Shown one piece after another: positions 1 through 12,094 of a DNA stretch of 64,000 nt. Source of the stretch: Aradus depressus. Lineage: Eukaryota > Arthropoda > Insecta > Hemiptera > Aradidae. The stretch's first letter is position 1; each line of letters starts with the position of its first letter. The position numbers and the translations under genes were made by a program. The notes below the pieces were generated by a model. It did not search any database. It was not told where the DNA came from and worked only from the letters and a program-made list of their open reading frames with translations. The DNA is taken from contig OY759215.1 of NCBI GenBank assembly GCA_963662175.1, positions 14,187,079-14,251,078 on the forward strand, written 5' to 3'.

Positions 1-213
1 TTTTGCCTAACCTAAATTTTTATTCCCCTTGGGCAAGGGTCTTTAACGAGTACCTGACATTGTAAAAGCTCGGGACCATCGATTAAAGGACGGCGTGCTT
101 AAGTTTATTTTACCTCCTATATAAAATAAACTAAGGGCCTCGGCCGGGTTTCGAACCCACGACCTTGAGCTCAGAAGGCAAGAAGCACGCATACCACTGA
201 GCGACCAGCACCC
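1..213 (-). repeat. tRNA-derived SINE, subfamily A, 3'-truncated at window edge
   Basis: On the minus strand it reads from a tRNA-like head (A-box-like GTGGTATGCGTGCTT, B box GGTTTCGAACCC in forward sense) through a hairpin segment into the conserved CCTTCGGATGG-type core, which is partly deleted here. It ends in the CTAGGTGAATAAAA-like region. The tail domain lies outside the window. Confidence 0.85.
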
Positions 214-860
214 TCTATATATTTTATATATCTTGTGAAATAGACAATATTTCTAAAAAAAAAATTTGGTTTTCTTTATTTTTTACTGTTTCCCAATATC
301 TCTGCAAATATGTTAGATATAATTATTATTTTTTTACTCATATATTTCCAAGTATTTCTTCATTTTATTTTTTTAATAGTTTATATTTATACATATTTCT
401 GCAAAAACCCTTCAATTGTTTCAGATTTCAATTAACATTTTATTGTCTACGATTTTCAATTTATAAAATTCGGTTCAATATTATATTGAATAGGTACCTA
501 CCTGTGGATTGTATTTTTCATTTTGAAAGAGTTGTATGAAAGTAATAGAACGTATGCAGTGTTATTGGCTGGACAAACTTGACCAGGATGAAGTTTATTT
601 CAGTTAATATCAAATATACATAACTCGTTCTGTCGTTCCAGATGAACGGTTGATTGGCTTCACTCACCAAAACAAATTTTTTTTTCAATAAATACTCAAC
701 ATCTACTGGAGTTGTAATCTCAGGGGATGCCAGTACTATATCAAACATATTAAAGTTGGAAATGTGCACGATTCCCATATATCGATTTTTTTTTTTTTTG
801 TTCATCGGGTGAATGCTATGGATAATTGTACACTGTATATGTAATGAAGTCTATTACTTT
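214..860. other. Anonymous AT-rich DNA
   Basis: The first ~55 bases match, in reverse orientation, the AT-rich flank of the hammerhead-bearing repeat near 62.03 kb (shared CTTGTGAAATAGACAAT). Small open frames here have no coding character and I recognise nothing else. Confidence 0.5.
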
Positions 861-934
861 TCAGGATTCCATATGAGAAAAATGATAACGTAACCGAGTA
901 ACGTAAACGAGGGATAACGTGAAGATGGCTGGAG

Positions 935-1125
935 AAGTGGTTATTTCACAGGTTGCAAAATAAGATGTAGTCTGACCTCTCACAGATTTTTTATTTGTAT
1001 TACCTAGCCGGCTTTCAAGGTTGCCCTCATTATCAGGCAACCTACGAAAAAAATCATCATTCAGAAAATTCATCATCACCAGACATAATAAAATTTTTAT
1101 TGCTAAAACACGAGCATAAAATATT
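935..1125 (-). mobile_element. PLE-3 pseudo-LTR fragment with family-A hammerhead-like motif
   Basis: The minus strand matches the PLE-3 3' terminus seen at 32.8, 33.4 and 40.3 kb: a hammerhead-like core at 1005-1036, then CTGTGAGAGGTCAGACTA and TTGCAACCTGTGAAATAA. The core reads CTGATAA, so the invariant G8 is an A and self-cleavage is unlikely in this copy. Stem II (GAGG/CCUU), GAAA and the palindromic GCCGGC are retained. Confidence 0.65.
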
Positions 1126-1161
1126 ATATATATATGCGTTAAATAAATATTGTTAGTTATT

Positions 1162-1312
1162 ACCACTCATGTCCGGGCTTCAACTACGAGATCATATCGC
1201 CTACTTCCAGAGCACTCTTTCGTCGTTCTGGTGGTCATGAGCCCGACTCTACTCGCCCAGATAAAAAAAACCAAATGACCTCGGCTGGGTTTCGAACCCG
1301 TGATCTTGAGTT
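1162..1312 (-). repeat. SINE copy with large internal deletion
   Basis: It has the tail domain (GCCCGGGC-like, TATCGCCTACT, GAGCACTCTTTCGTC) joined directly to the tRNA-like head (TTTCGAACCCGTGATCTTGAG). The central core is missing, so the two ends were fused by deletion. Confidence 0.75.
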
Positions 1313-1386
1313 ATATAAATATAATAAATAATAAATAAACGTTCAGCTGATCAATCTCTAATATTGAAAATGTTATTGTTAGTTAG

Positions 1387-1530
1387 TTATATGACTCATG
1401 CCCGGGCTTTAAATACAAAGTTATATCTACTACCAGAGCGCTCTTTCATCACTCTGGTGGACATAAGCCTTGCTCTACTATGGCAGTCCTAAATTTGGCC
1501 TACCCCTTGTCTGAGTACATGACAACTCCT
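1387..1530 (-). repeat. SINE fragment (tail and part of the core)
   Basis: It has GACTCATGCCCGGGCTTTAA, a diverged CTACTACCAGAGCGCTC block and CTACTATGG, ending before the tRNA-like head. Confidence 0.75.
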
Positions 1531-2300
1531 GATAGAATGAATGTGTCGATACGAAATTGTAAATGTGTACCCAGAACCTCATAAGGACGATATATATTTA
1601 TTTTCAGCTAAATATATTATACCATCTCTCCTCCTTGCATGAGTGCATTTTTACGTAAATAGTGAATATAAAATTATATCGGAAAAATTATTAAAATTGA
1701 GTATTTTTACATCGCGACTTTAATAAAAAACAATACCTGGATAGCCAAATGCACTCCCACGAGAAGGACGGGTACAAGTTCCTAACTGTGGGTTGACATT
1801 AGTAATTAACAATAATTAATTATTGCTGTCAACCAGAAGAATAATGGGAGGGGGGAAATAGAATGGACAACTCAAACCCTAGAACAGTAACATATTTATT
1901 TTAGAAGAAAATATCATATTTATAAAAGAAAAAACAATTGAATATAAATTGGCCATTTGTCTGAAGGACTTTCTACGTTAATTACGAGGTACCTCGATAC
2001 TGATCCCTGCAGGTGGCGATGAGGTCATCCTTGATGTACATCCCTCCGACCCCATCTACTCACCTAGTCCTTGTAGGTCTGCCTGGAGGCCACAATAGAA
2101 TTTAGATTGTTCACTGAGTTTATGTGCGTCCGAAATCAAAATGTATCTCACTCGCCTGAATGGCCCAAAACATGAACGAACACTGCTCAATTCACATATT
2201 CAAACTCACTGTCAAATATAAACTATACGTGTTGATCATCCGAGACGTGAACCAAGAATCTACAATCACATACTGAAACTCACTGTCAAATATAATAGTA
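1531..2300. other. Anonymous DNA
   Basis: Mixed-composition sequence with no coding or repeat signature that I can name. A weak R2-like phrase (CCAGAACCTCATAAGGACGA) occurs at about 1570-1600. Confidence 0.4.
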
Positions 2301-2372
2301 ACGTGGTGAACTGTTGGCACAAGAGCGAAGAGAAGAGTAATAGTTGGCACCAGAGCGAAGAGAAGACTAATG
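2195..2372. repeat. Two local direct duplications
   Basis: AAACTCACTGTCAAATATAA occurs twice (about 2203 and 2277). GAGCGAAGAGAAGA occurs twice within adjacent ~31-base units (about 2312-2372). These are short tandem duplications with no apparent function. Confidence 0.6.
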
Positions 2373-3642
2373 TTGAATAATCTGTTGAAGAGCTCTTGAG
2401 CCAAGAGCTAAGAGTGAAGAGTGGGGATGATCCTGATGTCTCATTGGTCGTCAGTCTCCGCCCACCCCATCCTCAGCCAATCACCGGTGACCACTTCTGT
2501 GATTGCCTGCGGATGTCAAGCTGTGAATCCCAGCGGATATTAATTAGAGTTATGTGAAAAACTGAGCCAACAATATAATTACCACACAGGATGCCGACAA
2601 TTATCCTGGCTTCCTTTCTACTCCCCATCTCCATTGTTCTTTGTTTCTGCTCCCAGCGATTGCGTTTCCCTCACAGCCATCGCTGGTTTCGAGCATTATA
2701 TACTGTCTATAAGGTAGGTATGCTACAATATACATATAATTCCTGTTCATTAGTAGCCAAGACATGCCAGTCGGAATAGTGGTCTTATCCCCTTGCATGA
2801 GCCGCTTCTATAAATGGGTAAATTCTGATTTGACGTTTATATTTATATATGTTGATATATATACATATAGATATACAGATACTGATTTTTATGTATATAA
2901 TATATATATATATATATCTTTGTACATTATACATTCTTATTTTTTATCTTCACATTGGTTGGAATATTATTTTATTTAAGGACCTTCTCAGTATGTACAT
3001 AGGTATACGTAAAGTATGTACGTGTATATAAATTATGTATAAAATGAAGTGCCCAATGTATTTACCCTTGAGCTAGTTTTACCTCGACACTTGTTTAGAA
3101 AGGACTTTTCGGCTACAGCATTTCAAGTATTTATAGCGATGTGAGGGAAGTTCTTAGGGGCGGGGGTGGGGAAGAAGAAGAATTTCAAATAACACATTTA
3201 CTCCGGGGGCGGGGGACCCTAGTTCGAATTCCTCAACTAAACTTGGATCCGTTGGTCTTTCTTGTCTCATCCTATCCTCTGTCTCTTCTCTGTTTTATTT
3301 GTTCTTTCCCTTTTAACTTTCCCATGTCACGAGAGAACATTACAAATTAAATTACACATATAATACAATGAAAGAACAATTTGGCAACAACTAGGCCCCT
3401 TCCACGCATAACAATATACTTTTTTTTTTTACTTTCTGAGCTATATGAGGTATAGAAAAAGTTACATAATCGGTCAAAAATTTTTTTTCACCAGAATTTT
3501 ATGATTTCATGTGAACATGAATTAATGAGTAATTAACTCCTGATAGAATTAATGTATCGACACAAAATTGTATATGTTGTGATGTAAAACAAATTAACAC
3601 ACATTAAAATTATTAATATATTATAAAATCTGAAAGGTAAAA
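2373..3642. other. Anonymous DNA with an AT microsatellite
   Basis: About 2837-2922 is an impure (TA)n tract. The rest has no recognisable gene, and the small open frames are short and lack codon-like composition. Confidence 0.45.
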
Positions 3643-3850
3643 TAAACAAGCATGCCGTCCTTCGGATGGGACGTTAAGCGATGGTCCCGAGCCTGTACGA
3701 TGTCAGGTACTCGTTAAAGACGCCTACCCTAGGTGAATAAAACTCCCACACTAGAGTGCTCATGTCCAACAGAGTGACGAAAGAGCGCTCTGGTAGTAGG
3801 CGATATGACCTCGTAGTTAAGGCCCGGGCATGAGTCAAAAAACCTAACCT
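3643..3850 (+). repeat. SINE copy, 5'-truncated
   Basis: It starts within the hairpin/core junction (GCCGTCCTTCGGATGGGACG), continues through CTGTACGATGTCAGGTACTC and the tail domain, and ends AAAAAACCTAACCTA. Confidence 0.85.
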
Positions 3851-4544
3851 ATTATAAAATCAATTATTATTATTTTTATAAAAACAGCTGTTAGGAGTAC
3901 AGCTGAAGTAACTTAATTAGTGAATAAATATAAAAAGATGGACTAGACGCATTTTGTTTTGGAAATGTAAACAACTAATAAATAAAGAACAAATGACGAC
4001 AAGCAGCTGTTTCATATAGTCAAGAGACAGTCTAAGGAGAGATGTGAAGGTGGACAGTCTAGTAAGAGAACTGTTTTTAGGCTTAAGGTGTGGTGAACCA
4101 AGTAGGTGTGAAATAATATTGAAATAGATGCGCAAAGGTACTTTTATTTATTTATATGCCGAAAATAACATTGTTTTTAAAGAATGGCCACAATATTTAA
4201 AAAGAAAAGAGGCTAAAATATATGTAGAAATTAGTTTGTAAAATTTTTTAAAATGTAGAATAAGTAAAATAAATCCAAACATTTGTTCTCTTATTCTACG
4301 CTATTCATTTCCCCTGTTAACTCAGTAAGATAATTTATACCTTTGGATTAGATTGAACATTTTTTTAAATTTAGGAATACAATATGGCATCTCAATATTA
4401 TATTTAGAAGATATCCAAACGAAAAATTTGTTAATTTTCGGAAACTACTATAGAAATCAAAATTTAGTAGAAGACCAGTTATAATTTCTACAGGAAATGT
4501 GGTAAAATTTATTATTTATTATTTGTTTATTTATTATTATTTTT
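3851..4544. other. Anonymous AT-rich DNA
   Basis: Nothing recognised. A 72-residue minus-strand frame (3917-4135) has no motif and is probably noise. Confidence 0.4.
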
Positions 4545-4930
4545 ATTACAATGTGTATCCAGAATCTCATAAGGTCGACACCTATTTATTTTCAGCCAAA
4601 TCGGCCAAATGAAAGAACGGGATTAGGACCAGGCTTAACACAAAAATCTTAATAACTACCGAAGTAATGAATGTATTGACATGTCATTTTATATTTAAAT
4701 TCAAAATCCTATAATAACGACATCTCTTAGTTTTCAGCGAAATCGGTAGAAGGAAAGAAGAGGATCCGAGGAGGGGCTCAACTCAAAAACCATAATAACT
4801 GCCGATGATAATGATTTAATCGACAGTAAGTCAACTATTGATAATTATCACAAAAGATCGATTCGTTTTGAATAGACAGCGAAAACTTAATCGATTAACT
4901 CGTGCGGGGAAAGTACATTGCCGACTGTTG
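4545..4930 (-). repeat. R2 dispersed repeat copy
   Basis: Reverse of the unit described at 23.34-23.9 kb. It shows twice-repeated phrases of the type AATAACTGCCGAtGTAATGAAT and GACATGAAATTT, and ends GGGGAAAGTACATTGCCGAC, the inverse of the R2 start. Confidence 0.7.
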
Positions 4931-5640
4931 TATTTTTTTGTTGTTTGAGTTACAAAGCCTTAAACATGTGAACCTTTGATATTTGATGTTCCCAAATTTA
5001 TTTTTCATTCAGATAATTCTTACATATTGAATATTTGGTGAAATTCGTACACTGACGATGTTAATTACACACTTAGAACAAAGCATAAGATCCTTCCAAA
5101 TTAAGGATATTGTGTGACAGAAGCATTGGATATTAGCAGTCACTCAGTGTAGGTACGATAAAGGGAGGAAAGCAGATACCACCAAGTTATTAGCATATCC
5201 AAAGAGCGGATTGACTGATATTGTAATAGACAAGTGATATAATATTAATCTATTGTAATATTTGTAATATCAAATGAGGATTCCTTTTGTGCTTGGCTCA
5301 TTAATAGGCATGTCAGAAGTGATCCGACAGGGTGGGTAAATTCCTTGCAGAACCCCAGGAAACTCAACCTACATGATAAATTATGTATTTGACTGAGTTT
5401 GCATTGGATTCTATAGAGAGTCTGTAACCCCGGGATACTGATGATAATGAATTATTAATTTGTGGTTTATACTAAATAATCCTAATTAATTAATGACCTT
5501 CCAGCCCTCAACTAATGACCTCTTCAAAGTGGTACATTATAGTCGGAACCTGGTCTCTGGTTCACAAATTTCTCTAAAACAAACTATGTTATATTACCTA
5601 TATAGTAAGGTATGTGAATGATATGTTCAACAAGCTTATT
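4931..5640. other. Anonymous DNA
   Basis: AT-rich with no supported features. Confidence 0.4.
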
Positions 5641-6420
5641 TTCTATGCATACTTATAATGTTGGTGCAACAACCCGTCAGTGGGTTGAGGCCTTGCGACC
5701 TGGCGAAGGTGACCGGAGAAGCACCTGGACAGATCTGATGAAGACTGTGTTGATAGTCTGTTTCTCAGAGCCGCAGACCACTTTCCTCAGGACCTGACTG
5801 AAAAGGAGATAGGCGACACTTCTTTTTGCTTCACGTTGAAGACGATGGACAAGTGATGCATCGGCATTCTATATTCTATTCGAAGCTCTACTCCAGGATC
5901 GTCCTCAGCGAGAAGTTCGATGGTTCTTCTTTCTAGAAGAAAAGCGTACTTGTACTTCCCTATTTCTCTCCCCCTCGTTAGTAGCTCAAGTAGAAGGAGA
6001 CAGCAAATAATATGAGAGTATGCCCAGAAGCTATTGAATCGACGAGAACAACGCCTACGACTACAAGAAATCAATCTCAGGAAGAAATATATATGAAACG
6101 ACATAGGTTAGAGGTGGATAGAGGCATTTATACTTTACTGATTCATTAGTTGATCTAGAGTACAGGTTTCACAGGCCAGGATCGAGGATGCTAACTTCCC
6201 GCTAGGGCAACATGCTACTGTTTCTGCCAGAGATAATGGAGATTCTAGAATATGCTTGTCGAATAGAACAGGAAGAGGTGAGAATCTCCTGTGATCACTC
6301 AAAAGCGAAACTATTAGAATAAAACTAGAGCCGTCCGCTTATGGCAGCAAATTCCAAACTGATAGAAGAGGGAATTCTGATACTTGAAGAAAGGCAACAG
6401 GATGATGATGTTATTTTGAA
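5640..6420. other. Unclassified, more GC-balanced segment, possibly a decayed gene or element
   Basis: Base composition is less AT-skewed than the flanks and several frames stay open for 30-45 codons on the plus strand, separated by stops and frame changes, as expected of a degraded coding sequence. I could not match any frame to a family. A 105-residue minus-strand frame (5787-6104) is probably a shadow. A protein-level search of all plus-strand frames would decide. Confidence 0.25.
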
Positions 6421-7149
6421 AGATTTTTGAATTAATTTTAAATGGTAATAAGAAAAGAAAAAATAAGAGGACACGATATTTAAAATATATTAAAAAAAGA
6501 TCTTTGAAAAAAATGGTGGAAAAGATAACGAGAGATTCAGAATAAATAAGATAATTAAGTATTATCAGTAAGGGGGTGGATTGGATGTAATAGGCTTCTT
6601 AAAGAGGGCCTTGGAAAAAATTCTCCCTTCTCTGGGGGGATCAGTCCGGGAAATTCTAGGTTGGTAATTAAGTGAGTACTCATTAATTAAGTTTTGTCGT
6701 TTTTCATTGTGCTTGAGCAGGTGAGACGGGCTGAGCCCGTTGTCCCTCCTCCGTGCCCCCCATCCTCTCACTTGGGATAGTCTACTGTTATAACTTTCTG
6801 ATAATTAAAATTAATTAATTAAAACTAGGGGATGGGGGTGGATTCACCTTGTTTGTCTTAGCTAGACAGGGATGTGGCTGTGCATAACAAGGCGAGGTTG
6901 GGGACTCACAATACGCCAGCCAGTCTCACAATGGGGGACACAACAAACTGCTGTCCCATGATTTCCATCCACATCCATACAACCCTCAGTCCCTGCCTCC
7001 CATCCCCATTCATATTTAAATATAATGGCCTTTAATGGCTCCTCACTTCGTTGGAAAAACAAAAAGGAAAAACTGGGGGACATGTTTTTACTTTATTTCC
7101 TAACTCAGTTGGGACAAGGTGATCACAATTTTAAAGGGAACTCATTTTT
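6421..7149. other. Anonymous DNA
   Basis: It contains a GA- and G-rich stretch at about 6570-6780 and AT-rich flanks. The open frames at 6565-6771 and 6862-7083 (minus) show no recognisable domain. Confidence 0.35.
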
Positions 7150-7480
7150 TAAAACAAAAACAAAAGAAAATGTACTTCCCCTGAACAAATTAATCAATTA
7201 AAATCCCCCCCCTCTAAAACCAGTCGACCGTTTGGTCTAATAACTAATAGTTAACTTAGGGGTATAATAGAAACTTCTAAATCCTCATACTAAATTTTGT
7301 GTCAATAAATTCATTACATCGGCAGTTATTAGCGTTTTTGAGTTGAGCCACTGCGACCAACTTTGACTAAAATTAACAGGTAAATATAATATTGCATGTC
7401 GATAACATGAAATTCCGGCAAAAACTCGATTTAGAATTTCTGACAAATTACATAACTTTTCCTGTACTTTGTATTATAGA
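7150..7480 (+). repeat. R2 dispersed repeat copy
   Basis: It starts near ATGTACTTCCCCTGAAC, followed by CCAGTCGACCGTTTGG, TCCTCATACTAAATTTTGTG and CGGCAGTTATTAG, and ends in a diverged form of the ATTACATAACTTTTCC terminus. Confidence 0.75.
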
Positions 7481-8438
7481 TTGCAGCATATATATTTAAG
7501 TCATTTCTATCTTAATTATGAATAAGAGACAACATCGATAGAAAATATTACACTCAAGTGTGCTCAATACCCTAAAGGGTTTTGGAGGCCAATTTCGGAT
7601 TTATCTAATTTTTATTTAATTTCTTTCGCTTCAACTGCTTTGTTAATATTAAATGTTGGAAAGAACTCATGCTAATAAACTAAAAAACTCATGCTTATAC
7701 CAACAGGAATCGGACGCTGGAACTCTTGGTTAGAAGGCAGAAGTGCTGTTATCTACCCCAAACCAGGGGTCCTTACATAAGGTGTGTGTGTATATGCTTG
7801 TGAACGTTTACGTTCTATACACACTCAACAGAAAATCAGCAACATCGACCACTTCTTTCACTCGCTAACCCCGCCGTATTCTTCCTGTATGATCTGAAGA
7901 AATAGTCTTCACAATAGACACCGTTATATTAAATTGGAACGATACACCCTGAAAAGGATGGGCTTACATCTTTTGATCTTTTCTCCCTCATGCAAAAGAC
8001 AGTTCGAACAGAAAGACATAGAACAACAAATGACGTAAGGTAGACTATCTAACAAACGCAAAGGTAGAAAAACGGAAATATATACACTTAGATAGACAAA
8101 CAGAATTCAGGAACAACGGATCAATGAAACAGTCATGCAGGAAAGCTCTCCGAATCATTTAAAATACCCCATTTGACTATATAGAAAACAGTTTCATATT
8201 TTGACGCGGCGCAAATCCGTAGACATTTTTGGAATTTTGTCAGAAATTGAGTCTACATACAATAGGGGGTAACTGGGCCATGGTGAAGCCACTAGCCGAA
8301 TATTAACAATGAGGCAATTTGTTATGAAAAGTTTACATGGAACTCAAAATCTATATTCAAGAAAATCCACTAAACACAAAACAATAATAATTTCTCATAA
8401 CACCTGGTTCAATATCATTAAATGAATATAATTAATAG
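7481..8438. other. Anonymous DNA
   Basis: Nothing recognised beyond AT-rich sequence. There is a short R2-like end at about 8160-8250. Confidence 0.35.
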
Positions 8439-8439
8439 T

Positions 8440-8880
8440 CATGATGGCCAGGCCACTACAGCAGTCCCCTCCAGTGTCAAAGTGTCCTGGAATTGAACCT
8501 AGTTTTCAGGTGCTCTTGTGACAATAGGAAAGCTCCATCGTACGGGGGAACTAAGGTTCTTTTGTTCCCCTCGTGCCTTTAGATCGTGTACCTCCATTTC
8601 TCCAACTCCGCATGGGCGAAAACGGGTCTTGGGCCCATGTCTTGACATGAACCTTGAAGGGCTTGAGACGATCCATGTATGATCTTCGTCTTCCGACGAA
8701 CATGTCGAAATTACTATCCAGATCACCCGGGAGTCTGAGTGTTGCTCATAGATCAACTCTGAGTTGCTCCTAAATCTTCTCTGTGGACAGACCGAAACCC
8801 CAGCAATATGGAGGGTAAGGCCTCGGCCCAAATTGGTTCCGGTACCAGGGATCGAACCCGAGCCTCCTGGGTTCATTTCC
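8440..8880 (-). repeat. Possible second tRNA-related retroposon
   Basis: On the minus strand this begins with a perfect RNA polymerase III B-box-like GGTTCGATCCC (about 8840-8860) preceded by AACCCAGGAGGCTC. It runs through a 440-base body that is unusually GC-balanced for the window and includes a 125-codon open frame (8499-8876). That frame reads through the tRNA-like part, so it is unlikely to be a protein. The A-box half is missing. Only one copy is visible here, so the SINE assignment is tentative. Confidence 0.35.
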
Positions 8881-9075
8881 GACCTTTATTAGTTTTGTGA
8901 ATTAGCAACAAGTCGCAGCTTAGTATACTTCCATGACGTTGATAATCTAGGAATTTTTATGTATTTGTATCTTCAATCATGCTTCCTAAGGTTTTATCAA
9001 TCACCACAGTGAAAACATAGTAAGTAGAATTTTGTGTTCTGATGTGTATTTAAGTAATTGAGAAGGTTAGAAATA
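8881..9075. other. Anonymous DNA
   Basis: Nothing recognised. Confidence 0.35.
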
Positions 9076-9227
9076 TCGAGATCATATCGTCTACCATCAG
9101 AGCGCTCTTTCGTCGGTGTGGTGAACATAAGCGAGTCATCAATTTTTATTCACCTAGGGTCTTTAACAAGTATCTGACATCGTACAGGCTCGGGACCATC
9201 ACTAAACGTCCCATACAAAGGACATGT
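9076..9227 (-). repeat. SINE fragment
   Basis: Tail and core are present (AGAGCGCTCTTTCGTC, TATCTGACATCGTACAGGCT, CGTCCCAT). The tRNA-like head is lost. Confidence 0.8.
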
Positions 9228-9779
9228 AAGGTTTTGGTGATTCGAAACTCAGTATCACCATGGCAGCGTGTAAAAGCCATGGGACATTTACCCCAAGTTA
9301 CCCTAATTGAAGGAAGATTTTAATAAGGAAAATAGAAGACGGTCACAGGATAATAGACAATATCTTCAAGGTTTTTCCATTATGTTTTTCTCATTCAGCT
9401 ACATTTTTCCTCTTTCAGGGAAAAAATGGGGAGAAGATCGAAAACCCGGTATGAACGTAGACTATGTGATTTCCCAAATTGTGAACCTTAGTATCTAGTT
9501 AAAATACAAATATGTAATACAAACTTTGAAATTTTTTTGACAACCCTTTCAGAAACACGAGCTTATAAAAAGGCATATATTCAATTGTCATAACTCCAAA
9601 TGTATTGCAGCTAAGAAGCTGGGTTTGGGCTCGTTTTACACGTCTTGGTCAGGACTATCATCTGATGTATACAATAACATTTTTTGAACCTTCCAAAGAA
9701 TTTCAATTTTTCTCTTGGCACCATTTTTAAAAAAGTATAAAAAATAGTAAAATAGTTATCAAAACATTTAAAATCTGCC
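9228..9779. other. Anonymous DNA
   Basis: A 63-codon plus-strand frame (9307-9498) shows no motif. Nothing else is supported. Confidence 0.35.
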
Positions 9780-10080
9780 GATGTAATGAATGAATTGACA
9801 TGAAATTTTATAGATTAATCCAAAACATCATAATGATACCTAATGATTTTCAGACAAATCCGCCAGAAGAAAGAAAGGATTAGAGATGAACCTAACGCGT
9901 AAATAATCCACCCTGCCCATTTAATGGGCGTATCGACATGAAATTATATATGAGGATAGAGATATCCCTGATTAAGACATATTGATTCGCCTAAGAGGAC
10001 AATGCTGTAGAAGAAGCGCGAAAACATAGTTGATTATGAAGAAAACCAGTAGGTACATTCATCGACGACTTTTTTTTGTC
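9780..10080 (-). repeat. R2 dispersed repeat copy
   Basis: It has CTGCCGATGTAATGAATGAA, TTGACATGAAATTTTATAG and CATAATGATACCTAATGATT in the order expected of a reversed R2 unit, ending near ACATTCATCGACGAC. Confidence 0.65.
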
Positions 10081-11059
10081 TGAGATACTAGTAAGACCAA
10101 TGGGGGACAACCATTTTTTCAAATAGAGCAATTTGTATTCCATTTTGAAACTTTGCCAGTTTTGAGAGGAGACAAACGACTACGATATATATTTTTAACA
10201 AAAATACTAAAAACTGTTTTGGTGAATTATTGAAAAAACAGAATTTTCATGTACTTTAGAAGAACGATTATTCAATAATGTTGTTGTATTATTGCATTTT
10301 GTGTAGTATCTTTTTGAAATATTCAAAATATGCCCAATTTTGACCTTTCCTGTATTTTTATAAGCTCTTATCTCTCAGACGATTGCTAAATGCTGAAGAG
10401 TGAAGCGTTGGTTGATTCGACATAGAGTGACACATTGCAGAAACAGAATTTGATTTTTCACTATTAAGTAGGTTCATGATTTTTGTTGTTTTTTTGCTCA
10501 TTGGCGACCTAAATATTTACAGCTTTACCCTGATAACGACAATAACAAAAATGTATTTCTATTTAGTTCGGAAGTATGGTAATCAGATCTTAGTTAATTG
10601 TTCCTTGGTTTCAAGCAATTCTGTTTTGAATTAGTATTTAACAAAGTCAGAGAATTGTTGATCCGTTTTAAATCAACTCTAGAGTTTTGTACACAAACAA
10701 AAGCGCATATAATATTTCTCGTGTCCTAATTAAAACTTTACTAATAAACAATATCCAACTTTGTTGGTGGTTAAATTATACTGTATATTTACATATTATT
10801 AATTAAATTTCGCTCTTTCATCCCCTCCACAGTTACAGTCTAGATGTTTTTTTAAACACTCAATTTTAATATTTTTTTTGTTAATATAGAGAAGGGTTAA
10901 TCTAACAATAACTAGAATATATAATTTTCAACAAAAGGGACGAGCTGTATCGGGAACCAAAATCAGCTCTCAGAGGGATAATCTGAGGTCAAGGTTGGTC
11001 TATACGTATATGTCTAGCCACGAGCCTGAGAACGAGTATCAACAAGTGAATGTTAAGAG
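10081..11059. other. Anonymous AT-rich DNA
   Basis: No repeats or genes recognised over about 980 bases. Confidence 0.4.
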
Positions 11060-11185
11060 AAATTATCCAGGAATGGACAACACCTATTGATTTTTAGCCA
11101 AATCAAGCAAAGGGAATGGGGGGTTTTGGGGGCTCAATGCAAGTACTCGAATAACTGGCGAGGTATTGAATGTATGTATTGAAAG
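11060..11185 (-). repeat. R2 fragment
   Basis: It has GACAACACCTATTGATTTTT, AGCCAAATCAAGC, GGGGGCTCAA and ATAACTGGCGAGGTATTGAA, matching the middle of reversed R2. Confidence 0.6.
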
Positions 11186-11406
11186 GAAAGAGTAGCCGCT
11201 CCACTTCTTATGAATTCTGGTCTGTCTGTTATTTCATGTTTGCCTACTTCAACGACTGAAACTACTACAGACTATACGACTATATGCGTAATTCTGAACT
11301 AACAACAACGTGATGAAACTTGAGACACATAAGAATAATGTCCGACGAAAACCTTAAAAATCAATAATTTTAATTTGTAAAATTAACAAAAAAACGATAA
11401 GGTTCG

Positions 11407-12094
11407 TTTACCTTTCCCCTTCATAATAGGCCGAGGTGGATTTTTTTTTTTTTTGTATTTATTTAATTTCTCTTTATTTCTTTATTTCACCAGATCAAAA
11501 ATTACATGTTCTACATGGTGGTTACAACATGGAAATAAGTCACTATAGTTTATGGGTGTTTTAACCCTTACTTGGTACAAGATTTTTTAAGAATTGGGAA
11601 ACTGGCAGAAACATGACTGCAAAATACATTAATGAGTGAATGATAGATACAGGCCTGAGAAATATATAAATGAATAATGAGGTTTATGGGATGATATCTT
11701 GAAGAAGTCTAGGCTTGAGTGGTGGGTGCTCTGTCGGTCTCTCCAGGTTGAAGGTGACTGCTCCTGTCGTTTCTGCCAGGCGTTCTTTATACTTTAAAAA
11801 TTTAGTTTTTATGAACTCTTCTAACGTAGGGATATTGAGGTCACGGTGAAGTTGCGAGTTCCGTACAAACCATGGAGCATTTGTAACAATCCTATTTATT
11901 CATCTTAAACCAGCGGCTGGGCTGACATATACTATACAAAAATAGGTGTGAATATAAAACGGATATCCACGTGGTGCCCAGCCCTGGTGTGTCAGACGGG
12001 AATGAATCACCCGCAATACTTGTGCGTAGTGCGGGCTAGGTAGACCCTGAAGGACAATATAACTTTACCTTTCCTCTTTATAATAGGCCGAGGT
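11407..12094 (-). mobile_element. Jockey-type LINE, 5'-truncated, composite
   Basis: On the minus strand the element runs from ~12063 to a 14-base poly(A) tail (T run at 11441-11454). It holds the C-terminal end of a LINE ORF2 (see 11684-11896) and a 3' untranslated region with AATAAA-like signals. The block 11897-12063 resembles a LINE 3' end (GCCCAGCCGCTGG, also at about 22393), so the coding tail may be inserted into, or fused to, another LINE's 3' end. A 31-base direct repeat, matching at 29 positions, brackets everything (11407-11437 and 12064-12094) and looks like a target-site duplication. Confidence 0.7.
11684..11896 (-). pseudogene. LINE ORF2 C-terminal fragment
   Basis: Seventy open codons and a stop. 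The visible peptide includes NAPWFVRNSQLHRDLNIPTL, the conserved C-terminal block of Jockey-clade reverse transcriptases, followed by EEFIKTKFLKYKERL. It is the very end of a polymerase that reverse-transcribes LINE RNA at nicked target DNA. The catalytic domain and endonuclease are absent, so this copy is dead. The frame is intact through the stop. Confidence 0.75.

Noticed and set aside
160..205. tRNA gene predictions at the many A-box/B-box heads (for example 26610-26656, 41296-41370, 53196-53265)
   Set aside because: Each is followed by the same ~270-base SINE body and, in full copies, bounded by target duplications. Pairing of a full cloverleaf is poor, so these are SINE heads, not tRNA genes.
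8499..8876. 125-codon minus-strand frame as a protein gene
   Set aside because: It begins in a tRNA-like B-box region and shows no domain; the open frame is explained by higher GC content and retroposon origin.
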